64,000 nucleotides of DNA from Pandoraea eparura (GTDB lineage: Bacteria; Pseudomonadota; Gammaproteobacteria; Burkholderiales; Burkholderiaceae), in NCBI RefSeq assembly GCF_902459725.1, contig NZ_CABPSH010000004.1, positions 124,001-188,000 of the forward strand, read 5' to 3'. A program made the position numbers and the translations under genes. Positions 18,273 to 25,320 of the stretch are shown in pieces. Numbering within the stretch: the first letter of the stretch is position 1; each line of letters opens with the position of its first letter. Under the pieces are notes generated by a model. It searched no databases. It was not told the DNA's origin and saw only the letters and a program-made list of their open reading frames with translations.

Positions 18273-19895
18273 GTGAACCGGGGATTCGAGAGCATCATCG
18301 ATCGTCTGGCGCGAGAGTTCTGGCGCGCCGCGCACTTGCGCGAGCAACAGCATGCGCAAATGCAGGCGCGTTCGCTGGCGGAAGTTCGCGCCGTGGATCA
18401 GGCACAGCGTGCCGCGGAAGCCGCGCCGGACGCCGACGCTGCCGCGCGTGAGCGCAAGCACGTGGCGTGGCGTCAGGCGGAAGCGGCCGCGCAGGGCGCC
18501 AAGGCCAAACTCGAGGTCGCGCGGCTGGAGCGCTTGCTTGCCGACGGTCTTGCGCGCGATCTGCGCATTCCACCGGCAGACCTGCGCGCGAGCAGCACGC
18601 CGCCGGTGCTCGACACCCGGCATCTCCCGAAGATTTTGCCCAAGCCAGAATGGGAAGCCTTCGCGCCCGAGAAGCCGGGCCGGCTCGCGCTGGCCATGCC
18701 GGGCGCGTCGGGGCGTTACGAGCAAGCCGTCGCCAAGGCGCGTGGCGAGTTCGTCCACGCGGAACGTGAGCACGAGGCGTCGAAAATACGTCGGGCGCAA
18801 GGCTCGATGATTCTCCAGATCGCGCAGCAAAAGGCCACGGAAGCGGCGCGGGCCGAGAGCGCACGTCACAACGCGGCCGTGGCCGACTTCGAAGGGGCGC
18901 TGTTGCGCGGCGAGGCGGCCGCCATCACGGGCTATGCGCGCATCGTGCTCAGCCGCAGCCCTTACCCGCAAGCGTTCGCGCAGACGCTCGCGGCGCACTA
19001 CGTCGAGAACCGCAAGCTGCTGGCCATCGGCTATGACGTGCCGACGCTCGACGCCGCCGTGCCCGTCGCGTTCGACTACCACTATCACCCCGCGCAGGGG
19101 CTCGTGCAGGGCGTACCTGCCAGCGAGGCCGTGCGCGCGAAGGTGTACGCGAACGCACTGCGCCAGATCGTGCTCCGTTCGCTGCACGAATTGTTCTCGG
19201 CCGATCCGCTGCGTCAGGTGAACGCCATCGTTTTCAATGCGTACGCGAGCGATGGTGAGAGCCGCGTTTGTCTGGCGAGCGTTCACGTGACGCGTGCCGA
19301 CTTCGCGGCGCTCACCTTGGCCGACGGCGATCCGGCGGCGCATCTGGCGGCGCTCGGTGCGCGCGTGTCGGCGTGTCCCGAAGCGTTGGAGGCGGTCGTC
19401 CCGGTGGCGGGCGTCGATATGACAAAGGTCGTCACCGACGCCGATGTCGCCGTCGATCGTCGCTTCAATCTGATGACGCTTACCGACAAGGACTTCACGC
19501 AGGTGATGTTCCACCTGCTGCGCTCGCACGGTTTCGAGGGGCCGCCGCTGCTGCCCGGCGAGCCGGCAGGCATGCTGACCTGTCGCGCCTGGGATCCGCA
19601 TCCGATTTTCGGGGGCGACGTCGTCGTGCACGTGTATCGGGAAATGCACAAGGACGCGCGGCTGGAGGTCGCCGCCGCCCGCACCTTGCTCGCCGAGATG
19701 CAGAAGATCGGCGCCGCCCGCGGCATGCTGATCACGACGGGGGCGTTCGACGATGGGGTCGAGGAGTTTGCGCGCGATCGCCGCATCGAGCTGCTCGCTG
19801 GCCATCACCTGATCTTCCTGCTCAAAGAGAACGCGGGTGTCGATGCCAGCGTTGTGGTGCCGGAGGCGCCCGCCACCTCCGCCGCGATGTTCTGA
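18273..19895 (+). CDS. Mrr-like restriction-endonuclease-fold protein with coiled-coil N-terminus
   Basis: About 540 aa from a GTG start at 18273 preceded by a GGGGG site; the frame is open further upstream but past the predicted promoter. Residues 10-110 are Ala/Gln/Arg/Glu-rich and helical. A second coiled segment precedes a globular middle. The last 110 residues resemble the Mrr endonuclease-fold core, with IGAARGMLITTGAFDDGVEEFARDRRIELLAG matching the typical GVFVTTG..FS..A..FA pattern. The usual QxK catalytic strand reads HVY here, so nuclease activity is doubtful. No methyltransferase is adjacent. It might be a modified-DNA defence protein or a degenerate relative. Confidence 0.65.
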   Translation: MNRGFESIIDRLAREFWRAAHLREQQHAQMQARSLAEVRAVDQAQRAAEAAPDADAAARERKHVAWRQAEAAAQGAKAKLEVARLERLLADGLARDLRIPPADLRASSTPPVLDTRHLPKILPKPEWEAFAPEKPGRLALAMPGASGRYEQAVAKARGEFVHAEREHEASKIRRAQGSMILQIAQQKATEAARAESARHNAAVADFEGALLRGEAAAITGYARIVLSRSPYPQAFAQTLAAHYVENRKLLAIGYDVPTLDAAVPVAFDYHYHPAQGLVQGVPASEAVRAKVYANALRQIVLRSLHELFSADPLRQVNAIVFNAYASDGESRVCLASVHVTRADFAALTLADGDPAAHLAALGARVSACPEALEAVVPVAGVDMTKVVTDADVAVDRRFNLMTLTDKDFTQVMFHLLRSHGFEGPPLLPGEPAGMLTCRAWDPHPIFGGDVVVHVYREMHKDARLEVAAARTLLAEMQKIGAARGMLITTGAFDDGVEEFARDRRIELLAGHHLIFLLKENAGVDASVVVPEAPATSAAMF

Positions 19896-20003
19896 CGGCA
19901 CCGTGGTATCAAAAAAATGATCGGTTTTGGGTCTTTGCCAAGGGCCGCGCGAGACGTACGCTAGGCGTCATTCCCTTTCCGTCGTTTCTGTCCGGAGTCG
20001 TCG

Positions 20004-20648
20004 ATGTACCAGCCCGCCGCCTTTGCCGAGGATCGCCCTGACGTCTTGCACGAACTTATTCGCACCCAACCGCTTGGCCTGCTTGTCAGTGCCGGTTCGC
20101 AGGGACTGATCGCCGATTCGATTCCGTTCCTGATGTACCCCGACGAAGGCGAGTTCGGCACCTTGCGCGGGCATCTGGCGCGGGCCAATCCGCACGGTTC
20201 GGCGCTGCGCGATGTCGGCGATTGCCTCGTCGCCTTTACGGGGCCGCAGGGGTACATCACGCCCTCATGGTATGCCGCCAAGGCGGAACACGGCAAAGTC
20301 GTGCCGACTTGGAACTACGCTGCCGTGCACGTCTGGGGGAAGCCGCGCGTGATCGACGATGCCTCGTGGCTGCGGCGGCTCGTCGGCGATCTCACGCAGT
20401 CGCAGGAGCAACGGCGTGCCGCGCCGTGGGCGGTGGAAGATGCGCCGGCCGATTTCATCGACGGCATGCTGCGCGCCATCGTCGGCGTGGAAATTCCGAT
20501 TCGCCGTATCGAGGGCAAATTCAAGATGTCGCAAAATCGCGCGATGCCCGATCGCGTCGGTGTGGTCGATGGCCTGCGTGCGGAGGGCGCGATGAACGAG
20601 CCGCTCGCGGCGCTCATTGCACTGCGCGGCGAGGTGCCCGGCCGCTGA
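20004..20648 (+). CDS. PaiB-like FMN-binding negative transcriptional regulator
   Basis: A 214-aa protein matching the PaiB family throughout: MYQPAAFAEDRPDVLHELI, GHLARANPH, VAFTGPQGYITPSWY, VVPTWNYAAVHVWG and the closing EGKFKMSQNR. The fold is a split-barrel flavin-binding protein. PaiB was named for repression of degradative enzymes in Bacillus; the biochemical role in proteobacteria is not established. It stands alone. Confidence 0.92.
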   Translation: MYQPAAFAEDRPDVLHELIRTQPLGLLVSAGSQGLIADSIPFLMYPDEGEFGTLRGHLARANPHGSALRDVGDCLVAFTGPQGYITPSWYAAKAEHGKVVPTWNYAAVHVWGKPRVIDDASWLRRLVGDLTQSQEQRRAAPWAVEDAPADFIDGMLRAIVGVEIPIRRIEGKFKMSQNRAMPDRVGVVDGLRAEGAMNEPLAALIALRGEVPGR

Positions 20649-20776
20649 TGCTGCGGGATGGGGGCGACGGTACGATCCGCTGCGTCGTAACGGAAGGAAA
20701 CAATTTCCGGGCACGCGGGACAGGTTGCGCGGTGGCGTCCCCGCATACAATGCGGCAACCCGACTCGGATGCCGCA

Positions 20777-20938
20777 ATGAAGACACTGCTCCTTGTGCTC
20801 GCGCTGGCGCTCTGTGTGCTGTTCCTGGCGCAGGACTGGCTGCTGCCGAGTGCACAAGCCGACGAGTGCGATAACCTCGGCCCCACCCAGACCCTGCAAT
20901 GCGCCGCCTATGGTGCGGGCAGTGTCGTCCCCGAATAG
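20777..20938 (+). CDS. Small secreted or membrane-anchored protein (53 aa)
   Basis: A short ORF with a strongly hydrophobic N-terminus (MKTLLLVLALALCVLFLAQDWLLPSAQA) that reads as a Sec signal, leaving a 25-residue mature peptide with two Cys (ADECDNLG...LQCAAYG). I do not recognise a family. The next gene, a secreted nuclease, begins 51 bases downstream, so co-transcription is possible. Confidence 0.45.
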   Translation: MKTLLLVLALALCVLFLAQDWLLPSAQADECDNLGPTQTLQCAAYGAGSVVPE

Positions 20939-20989
20939 GCGCTCCTCCGCTACAATCGCACCCCCTGACGTCTTACCTCTAGCCGTACG

Positions 20990-21922
20990 ATGAAGCAGTC
21001 TCGATGGACGGTCACCGCAGTGCGCGCAAGCCGTTTGCGCGCGATGACCGGGCAGTTGGCCGCCGCTCCGGCCACCCTTTCCTGCGCAGTGGCCGTGACG
21101 TTCGTCATGGCCTTCCCCGGCGATTCGTTTGCCGCCGCCTCGGCCTGCGGCGATCACTATTGGGGCGGCACCGCCCCCGACATCACCCAAGCTGCCATGT
21201 CGCGCGACGCGCGCGAAGTCTGCTTCAGCGCGTTCGGTGTGATGCATTCGGGTGTGACACGCACGCCACTCTGGTCCGCCGAGCACCTCACCCGTGCGGG
21301 ATTGCGCGACGCGCGTCAGATCTCGCGCGTCAACAATTTCCACGCCGAATCGCGGCTTCCCGTCGATGAGCGGGCCGAGCTTCGCGATTACGTGCGCTCG
21401 GGATACGACCGGGGACACATGGCGCCGTCGGCCGATATGCCGGACGCACAAGCGCAGTCGGAGAGCTTTTCGTTGTCGAACATGGTGCCGCAGAACAGCG
21501 AGAACAATCGCTATCTGTGGGCGGGCATCGAGTCGAGCGTGCGCAAGCTCGCGCAGGATCGCGGGGAGGTGTTCGTCATCACGGGACCACTCTTCAAGGG
21601 CAAGTCGATCACGCAGGTCGGCAATCGGGTGATGGTACCTACACAGCTTTACAAGATCGTCTACGACCCAAAGCGCCAGCAGGCCGGCGCCTACCTGGTC
21701 GCGAACGAGGCCACGAGCGACTATTCTGTCGTGAGCGTGGCGGAAGTCGAGTCGCTCGCCGGCATTGACTTCTTCCCCGGCATGGCGTCGGACATCAAGC
21801 GCACGGCAATGCGCCTGCCCGCGCCCAAGGCGGCGGGCGGCAAACGCAAGCGAGATCCGGAGATGCCCTCGTATCGCGAGGTGAAGACGGTGCTCGATTT
21901 CTTGCGTACGATCGTTCGCTAG
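20990..21922 (+). CDS. Secreted DNA/RNA non-specific endonuclease (NUC1 family)
   Basis: A 310-aa protein with a long N-terminal signal region (hydrophobic ...ATLSCAVAVTFVMAFPGDSFAAASA). The beta-beta-alpha-metal nuclease domain follows. YDRGHMAPSADM carries the catalytic His of the DRGH motif, and NMVPQNSENN supplies the metal-binding Asn. It probably degrades extracellular or periplasmic nucleic acid. No immunity gene is seen nearby. Confidence 0.93.
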   Translation: MKQSRWTVTAVRASRLRAMTGQLAAAPATLSCAVAVTFVMAFPGDSFAAASACGDHYWGGTAPDITQAAMSRDAREVCFSAFGVMHSGVTRTPLWSAEHLTRAGLRDARQISRVNNFHAESRLPVDERAELRDYVRSGYDRGHMAPSADMPDAQAQSESFSLSNMVPQNSENNRYLWAGIESSVRKLAQDRGEVFVITGPLFKGKSITQVGNRVMVPTQLYKIVYDPKRQQAGAYLVANEATSDYSVVSVAEVESLAGIDFFPGMASDIKRTAMRLPAPKAAGGKRKRDPEMPSYREVKTVLDFLRTIVR

Positions 21923-22036
21923 GCATGGCGCAACCGTGCAGGGCCGATCGCCGCAGGCGTTGCCGTGCGATAACGATGGTCGCCGTATTGGCCGACCGCA
22001 ACTGACCGTTTTTCTCCCTCGCTCCAGGAGTCCCCG

Positions 22037-22318
22037 ATGTCTGCTTCGTCTTCTGCCAATGCCCCGTTTGCCCCGTTTGCCAACGATGCCGATGCGCTCA
22101 CGCTCGGCGAGTTCAACGTCGAAAATCATACGGACCACGTTGCCCTCTTCGGCAATCTCGAGATTCGCCGCGACGCCGAAGGACTGCGTCAGGCACAGAC
22201 CCTCAAGGCGGTGCTCGACGCCGTGGTCGAGGCGCTGGCCCGTGCCGATCTGCCAGCCCGGGCGGCCGCGCAGGACGGCACCACGGCGCGACAGGTGAAA
22301 AATCCGTTCGAATCTTGA
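22037..22318 (+). CDS. Conserved small hypothetical protein (93 aa)
   Basis: A 93-aa protein with an AGGAG ribosome site seven bases upstream. The middle (LTLGEFNVENHTDHVALFGNLEIRRD) looks like paired beta strands and is followed by an amphipathic helix (TLKAVLDAVVEALARADLP). No function is recognised. The pattern resembles small conserved proteins I associate with Burkholderia-type genomes, but I cannot name the family. Confidence 0.6.
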   Translation: MSASSSANAPFAPFANDADALTLGEFNVENHTDHVALFGNLEIRRDAEGLRQAQTLKAVLDAVVEALARADLPARAAAQDGTTARQVKNPFES

Positions 22319-22801
22319 CGCCGGCGGGGAAGCGGGCGCCCCCTCTCCCCGGATTTACCCCAGCTTTGTCGATTATCCGAACAATCGATGTTGCGCCGCA
22401 TGATGGGACGAGCCCGACCGTCTGACGTCGCCTCGATCCCCCTGGTCGTCCGGCCTGCCACCGCTGCCGCACCTGCGACACGACTCGCCGTGTCGCACTT
22501 GGCGAAACACCCAATTCCAGCATTCATGCGGGTTGCGCGACAACTTGTCGCACCTGCGACATTCTGTCGCATTGACACCTCCTGTCATTCATTCTGAATG
22601 GCGTCGGGCTGACGGGATTCACCATCTCGCGCGCCCGTCTCGAAATCCGAAGAATTCGTGCATTTGGCTTGCGGCGACGCAGCACGGATAGGGGGTTTAC
22701 GACGGCTCGGCAAAGCGCATACTAGCCCTGCGTCTCGTCGATTCCGATAGCGTGAATCGATGACGGCAAGGCTACGAACACTAAACAACGCGAGGTAACT
22801 T
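22319..22801. other. Intergenic region upstream of first IRW small protein
   Basis: A 483-bp gap without a supported gene. It holds the palindrome cluster at 22475-22571, directly followed by a TTGACA hexamer (22573-22578) with no good -10 box. Confidence 0.5.
22475..22571. repeat. Cluster of three GCGAC/GTCGC palindromes
   Basis: Three inverted repeats with the same arms: GCGACACG/CGTGTCGC (22475-22496), GCGACAA/TTGTCGC (22537-22551) and TGCGACA/TGTCGCA (22555-22571). They could be operator half-sites or cruciform-forming DNA; function unknown. Confidence 0.55.
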
Positions 22802-22987
22802 ATGCACATCCGTTGGAAAAAAGTGTATTCGAGTGGTTGGGGAACGATTCATCACGATGCACCCCGTTCCCATCGCAGCGCGAATGAGCGCGAGCAACTG
22901 TTTCAACGCCTGTTGGCAATCGCGATCGGCTGTAGCGTCGGCGGATTCGTTCTCTTGTCGGTAGGCGCGGCCTTCCTGGGACGCTAA
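22802..22987 (+). CDS. IRW-type small membrane protein A (61 aa)
   Basis: A 61-aa protein with a GAGGT site five bases before its ATG. The N-terminal MHIRWKKVYSSGWG is followed by a basic segment (HRSANEREQ) and a single transmembrane helix at about 38-58 (LAIAIGCSVGGFVLLSVGAAFLG). A second gene at 23536 encodes a clear paralogue with the same layout. Family and function are unknown to me. The positive-inside pattern predicts a cytoplasmic N-terminus. Confidence 0.65.
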   Translation: MHIRWKKVYSSGWGTIHHDAPRSHRSANEREQLFQRLLAIAIGCSVGGFVLLSVGAAFLGR

Positions 22988-23535
22988 AGTCACCCATCTT
23001 CCTTTTCGTGCGCGGCACCGCCTCCGGCGGACGGCCGCGCCACGTTGCTTCGGCTGACGCCGATCCCGCTTCCTTGACGATGTTGCCGCTTCCCGAGCTT
23101 GCGCCACGGGGGCTTTAACGCGTTCGTCATGCGACTTCAATCACCCGATTCAATCGCGCGACCCTGCCGTCTTGAAACGTTTTGTTACACACTCGGCTCG
23201 CATCCAAACGGTTCGCATGGCTGAATGTCGGTCATTGGCTGCCATTTCCCATTGAGCATCGACGCCGCCGCCGATAAAGCGCGTTAACCGCGTCGATATC
23301 CATCGTCGATCACGTGGCCGCTCGTGGCGATGGTGCCGCATTCTTCGGGTTCACGCTATTGCGTTTACGAAAGAATAGTGCCATCTTGAAACGACGGCGC
23401 TGTGTCGGAATTTTGGGTAGTCCTGTGTTCCGGATTTTCCCGGATTAATCCGAATTGTCTTGCGTCTCAGAATTTTCGATAAAACAGTAAAAAAATAGTC
23501 ACGCGGGCCGGTTTGATTGATTTGTGAGGTGCGCC
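22988..23535. other. Intergenic region between the two IRW small genes
   Basis: A 548-bp stretch, more AT-rich than its surroundings towards the 3' end. No ORF with a ribosome site and recognisable product was found. The last 120 bases contain a palindrome and a promoter for the second small gene. Confidence 0.5.
23441..23483 (+). promoter_or_regulatory. Palindrome and promoter of IRW small protein B
   Basis: The perfect 12-bp palindrome CGGATTAATCCG (23441-23452), with an extra CGGATT half-site at 23431-23436, abuts TTGTCT (23455-23460), a 17-bp spacer and GATAAA (23478-23483). An activator or repressor site is likely. Confidence 0.5.
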
Positions 23536-23703
23536 ATGGAAATTCGCTGGGAAAAGTTGTACTCGGGCGGATTGGGTCGTTTTTACGACACTTCGGAATC
23601 GAGCCGCCGTCGGGCACGGCGTGCCCAACTGGCGTGGTTTGGCATCGTGATCTCCGTTGGCATTGCCGTCGGCGCCATGGCCATTGCGTGGCGCTGGCTC
23701 TGA
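23536..23703 (+). CDS. IRW-type small membrane protein B (55 aa)
   Basis: A 55-aa protein starting MEIRWEKLYSGGLG, closely matching MHIRWKKVYSSGWG of the gene at 22802. A basic Ser/Arg segment (SSRRRARRAQ) and one transmembrane helix at about 34-53 (FGIVISVGIAVGAMAIAW) follow. It has its own promoter. Two copies of the same layout 550 bases apart argue that both are genuine genes. Function unknown. Confidence 0.65.
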   Translation: MEIRWEKLYSGGLGRFYDTSESSRRRARRAQLAWFGIVISVGIAVGAMAIAWRWL

Positions 23704-23836
23704 GGGGTGTCGCGGCCGCGGGGAGCGTTGCGACGGGCGCGCCATGGATTGGCGCGCCTCTGCGGTCTCGATGCACCCAACAACGTTGGCGCATGCCGCG
23801 TTTGACGGGGTAGGCAACACCGGTCGCAGTCGCCGG

Positions 23837-25189
23837 CTACAGATCGAGTCGCAGCGATGGCGTGCGACAACCGGAGACACACACTGTCATCACGGTGTTG
23901 GACGCGCGTTCCGTTGCCGTTAGCACCGAGTCCCGATGATCCGGCTCGCCAGCCAACACTGCGGTCTTGCAGGCGCCGCACACGCCCTCCTGGCAACTGT
24001 ACGGGACTTCGACCCCTGCGCTCAGCAACGTCTGCAACAGCGTTGTACCAGGCTCAACGCTCAGCGTTCGTCCCGACCGATTCAGCGTAACAGCGTACGA
24101 TGACCGAGGCTCGGCCGCAGGCTTGGCGCCCGAGAATCGCTCGATGTGACCGTTCTGGATCCCCAGGTCGTGACAAGCCCGTTCGAAGGCACCCAGAAAA
24201 CCGCCGGGGCCGCAAGCGTAAAAATGAGCGTCGCGCGGCTGGGATGCCATGTATCGCTCGAGGTCGAATTGCACGCCCTGTTCATCATCGAAATGCCACA
24301 TTACCGGGATGCCGAGCGCGAGAATATCGTCGACAAAGGCAGCGTGTTTTCGGGTCTGGGCGCAGTATGCGAGCACCACATCGCGGCCTTGCGCGCGCAA
24401 GTGACGCGCCATGCACAACAGGGGCGTGATGCCGATGCCACCGGCGATCAACACGGCGCGCTCGGTTGAGTCGGCGAGGCTGAAGTTGTTTCGCGGGCTG
24501 GAGATGATCAATTCGGCGCCGACTTCCAATTCGTGATGCAGGTAGCGCGATCCGCCCCGACTCTCCGGAACCTCAAGCACGCCCAGCACGTATCGGTGCG
24601 TTTCGTCAGGCGCATTGGTCAGGGAATAGCTCCGGGTGATGCCATTGGGCAGTCGAACGTCAACGTGTGCGCCGGGCGTGAACGCGGGAAAAGAAGCGCC
24701 GTCTGCCGGTCGCAATTCAATGCGGATGACGCCCGTGGCCTCTTGCCGAAGTGCTGCCACTGTCGTTCTTAGCGTCGGCATCGGTGGCTTTGTGCGAACG
24801 CGAGGCGGGTGGTAAATGACCAGCATTTCCAACGCCGATTCGCCCAGATTCCGGAACGAGTGAGCAACGCCGGCAGAGATTGGGCTGACGGACCCTGCAC
24901 AGACGGGGGACGTTTCGTCACCCACCGTGACTTCGCCCACGCCGGACAACACATAGAACAAATGCGCGTGCGGCTCGACGTGGGTGGGCGATGCCCCTCC
25001 CGGTCCGACACTGGTCAGCTCGATGCTGTAGGCATCATTCGTGTACGCGGGCTCGGTGACGGCTTTGTAACCGGACTTGTTGATAAACAGGCCGGTCAGG
25101 GGGATCCATGGAATATCGTTGACGTTCCACGTTACAGGCTTTTCGCCATCGACGACGTTGTCCGCCGAGGCTGTGGTTGCAGGGGGCAT
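23837..25189 (-). CDS. Cupin / FMN-NAD(P)H reductase / 2Fe-2S ferredoxin fusion protein
   Basis: A 450-aa three-part protein. Residues 20-127 form a cupin (H70, E72, H74, H76 in motif 1; H110 in motif 2). The usual HxH...E ligand order is permuted to HxE...H. Residues 135-355 are a phthalate-dioxygenase-reductase module with RSYSLT (R186, flavin), GGIGITPLLCM (nucleotide) and YACGPGGF. Residues 365-440 are a plant-type ferredoxin with C399, C404, C407 and C437. Such reductases normally serve a separate Rieske oxygenase, but none is in this window. The cupin may itself be the oxygenase or a substrate sensor. It is divergent from the HTH-citrate-synthase gene, sharing a 131-bp control region. 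Confidence 0.85.
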   Translation of the reverse strand: MPPATTASADNVVDGEKPVTWNVNDIPWIPLTGLFINKSGYKAVTEPAYTNDAYSIELTSVGPGGASPTHVEPHAHLFYVLSGVGEVTVGDETSPVCAGSVSPISAGVAHSFRNLGESALEMLVIYHPPRVRTKPPMPTLRTTVAALRQEATGVIRIELRPADGASFPAFTPGAHVDVRLPNGITRSYSLTNAPDETHRYVLGVLEVPESRGGSRYLHHELEVGAELIISSPRNNFSLADSTERAVLIAGGIGITPLLCMARHLRAQGRDVVLAYCAQTRKHAAFVDDILALGIPVMWHFDDEQGVQFDLERYMASQPRDAHFYACGPGGFLGAFERACHDLGIQNGHIERFSGAKPAAEPRSSYAVTLNRSGRTLSVEPGTTLLQTLLSAGVEVPYSCQEGVCGACKTAVLAGEPDHRDSVLTATERASNTVMTVCVSGCRTPSLRLDL

Positions 25190-25320
25190 GTCATGGTCTC
25201 CTTCGATTGACGTTCGTCCCCGCTCGGGACTATTCTGCCGGCCGTTGCGCGGTGTGGCCGATGTGTGAATATTCTAGGTACCCCCCCTTGTTGCCTCAAG
25301 ATTGATTCTGATAATCGACC
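25190..25320. promoter_or_regulatory. Shared divergent control region (cupin-reductase / HTH-citrate synthase)
   Basis: The region is 131 bp. On the + strand a GATAAT box (25310-25315) ends five bases before the ATG at 25321 and no Shine-Dalgarno is visible, so the regulator mRNA may be leaderless. For the - strand gene GGAGA (25198-25202 on the complement) is the ribosome site. Confidence 0.45.

Noticed and set aside
18132-19901. 589-codon - strand frame opposite the Mrr-like gene
   Set aside because: Arg/His-rich antisense shadow; no ribosome site; the + strand frame has family matches.
20315-22138. 607-codon - strand frame across PaiB-like and nuclease genes
   Set aside because: Antisense shadow spanning two well-supported + strand genes.
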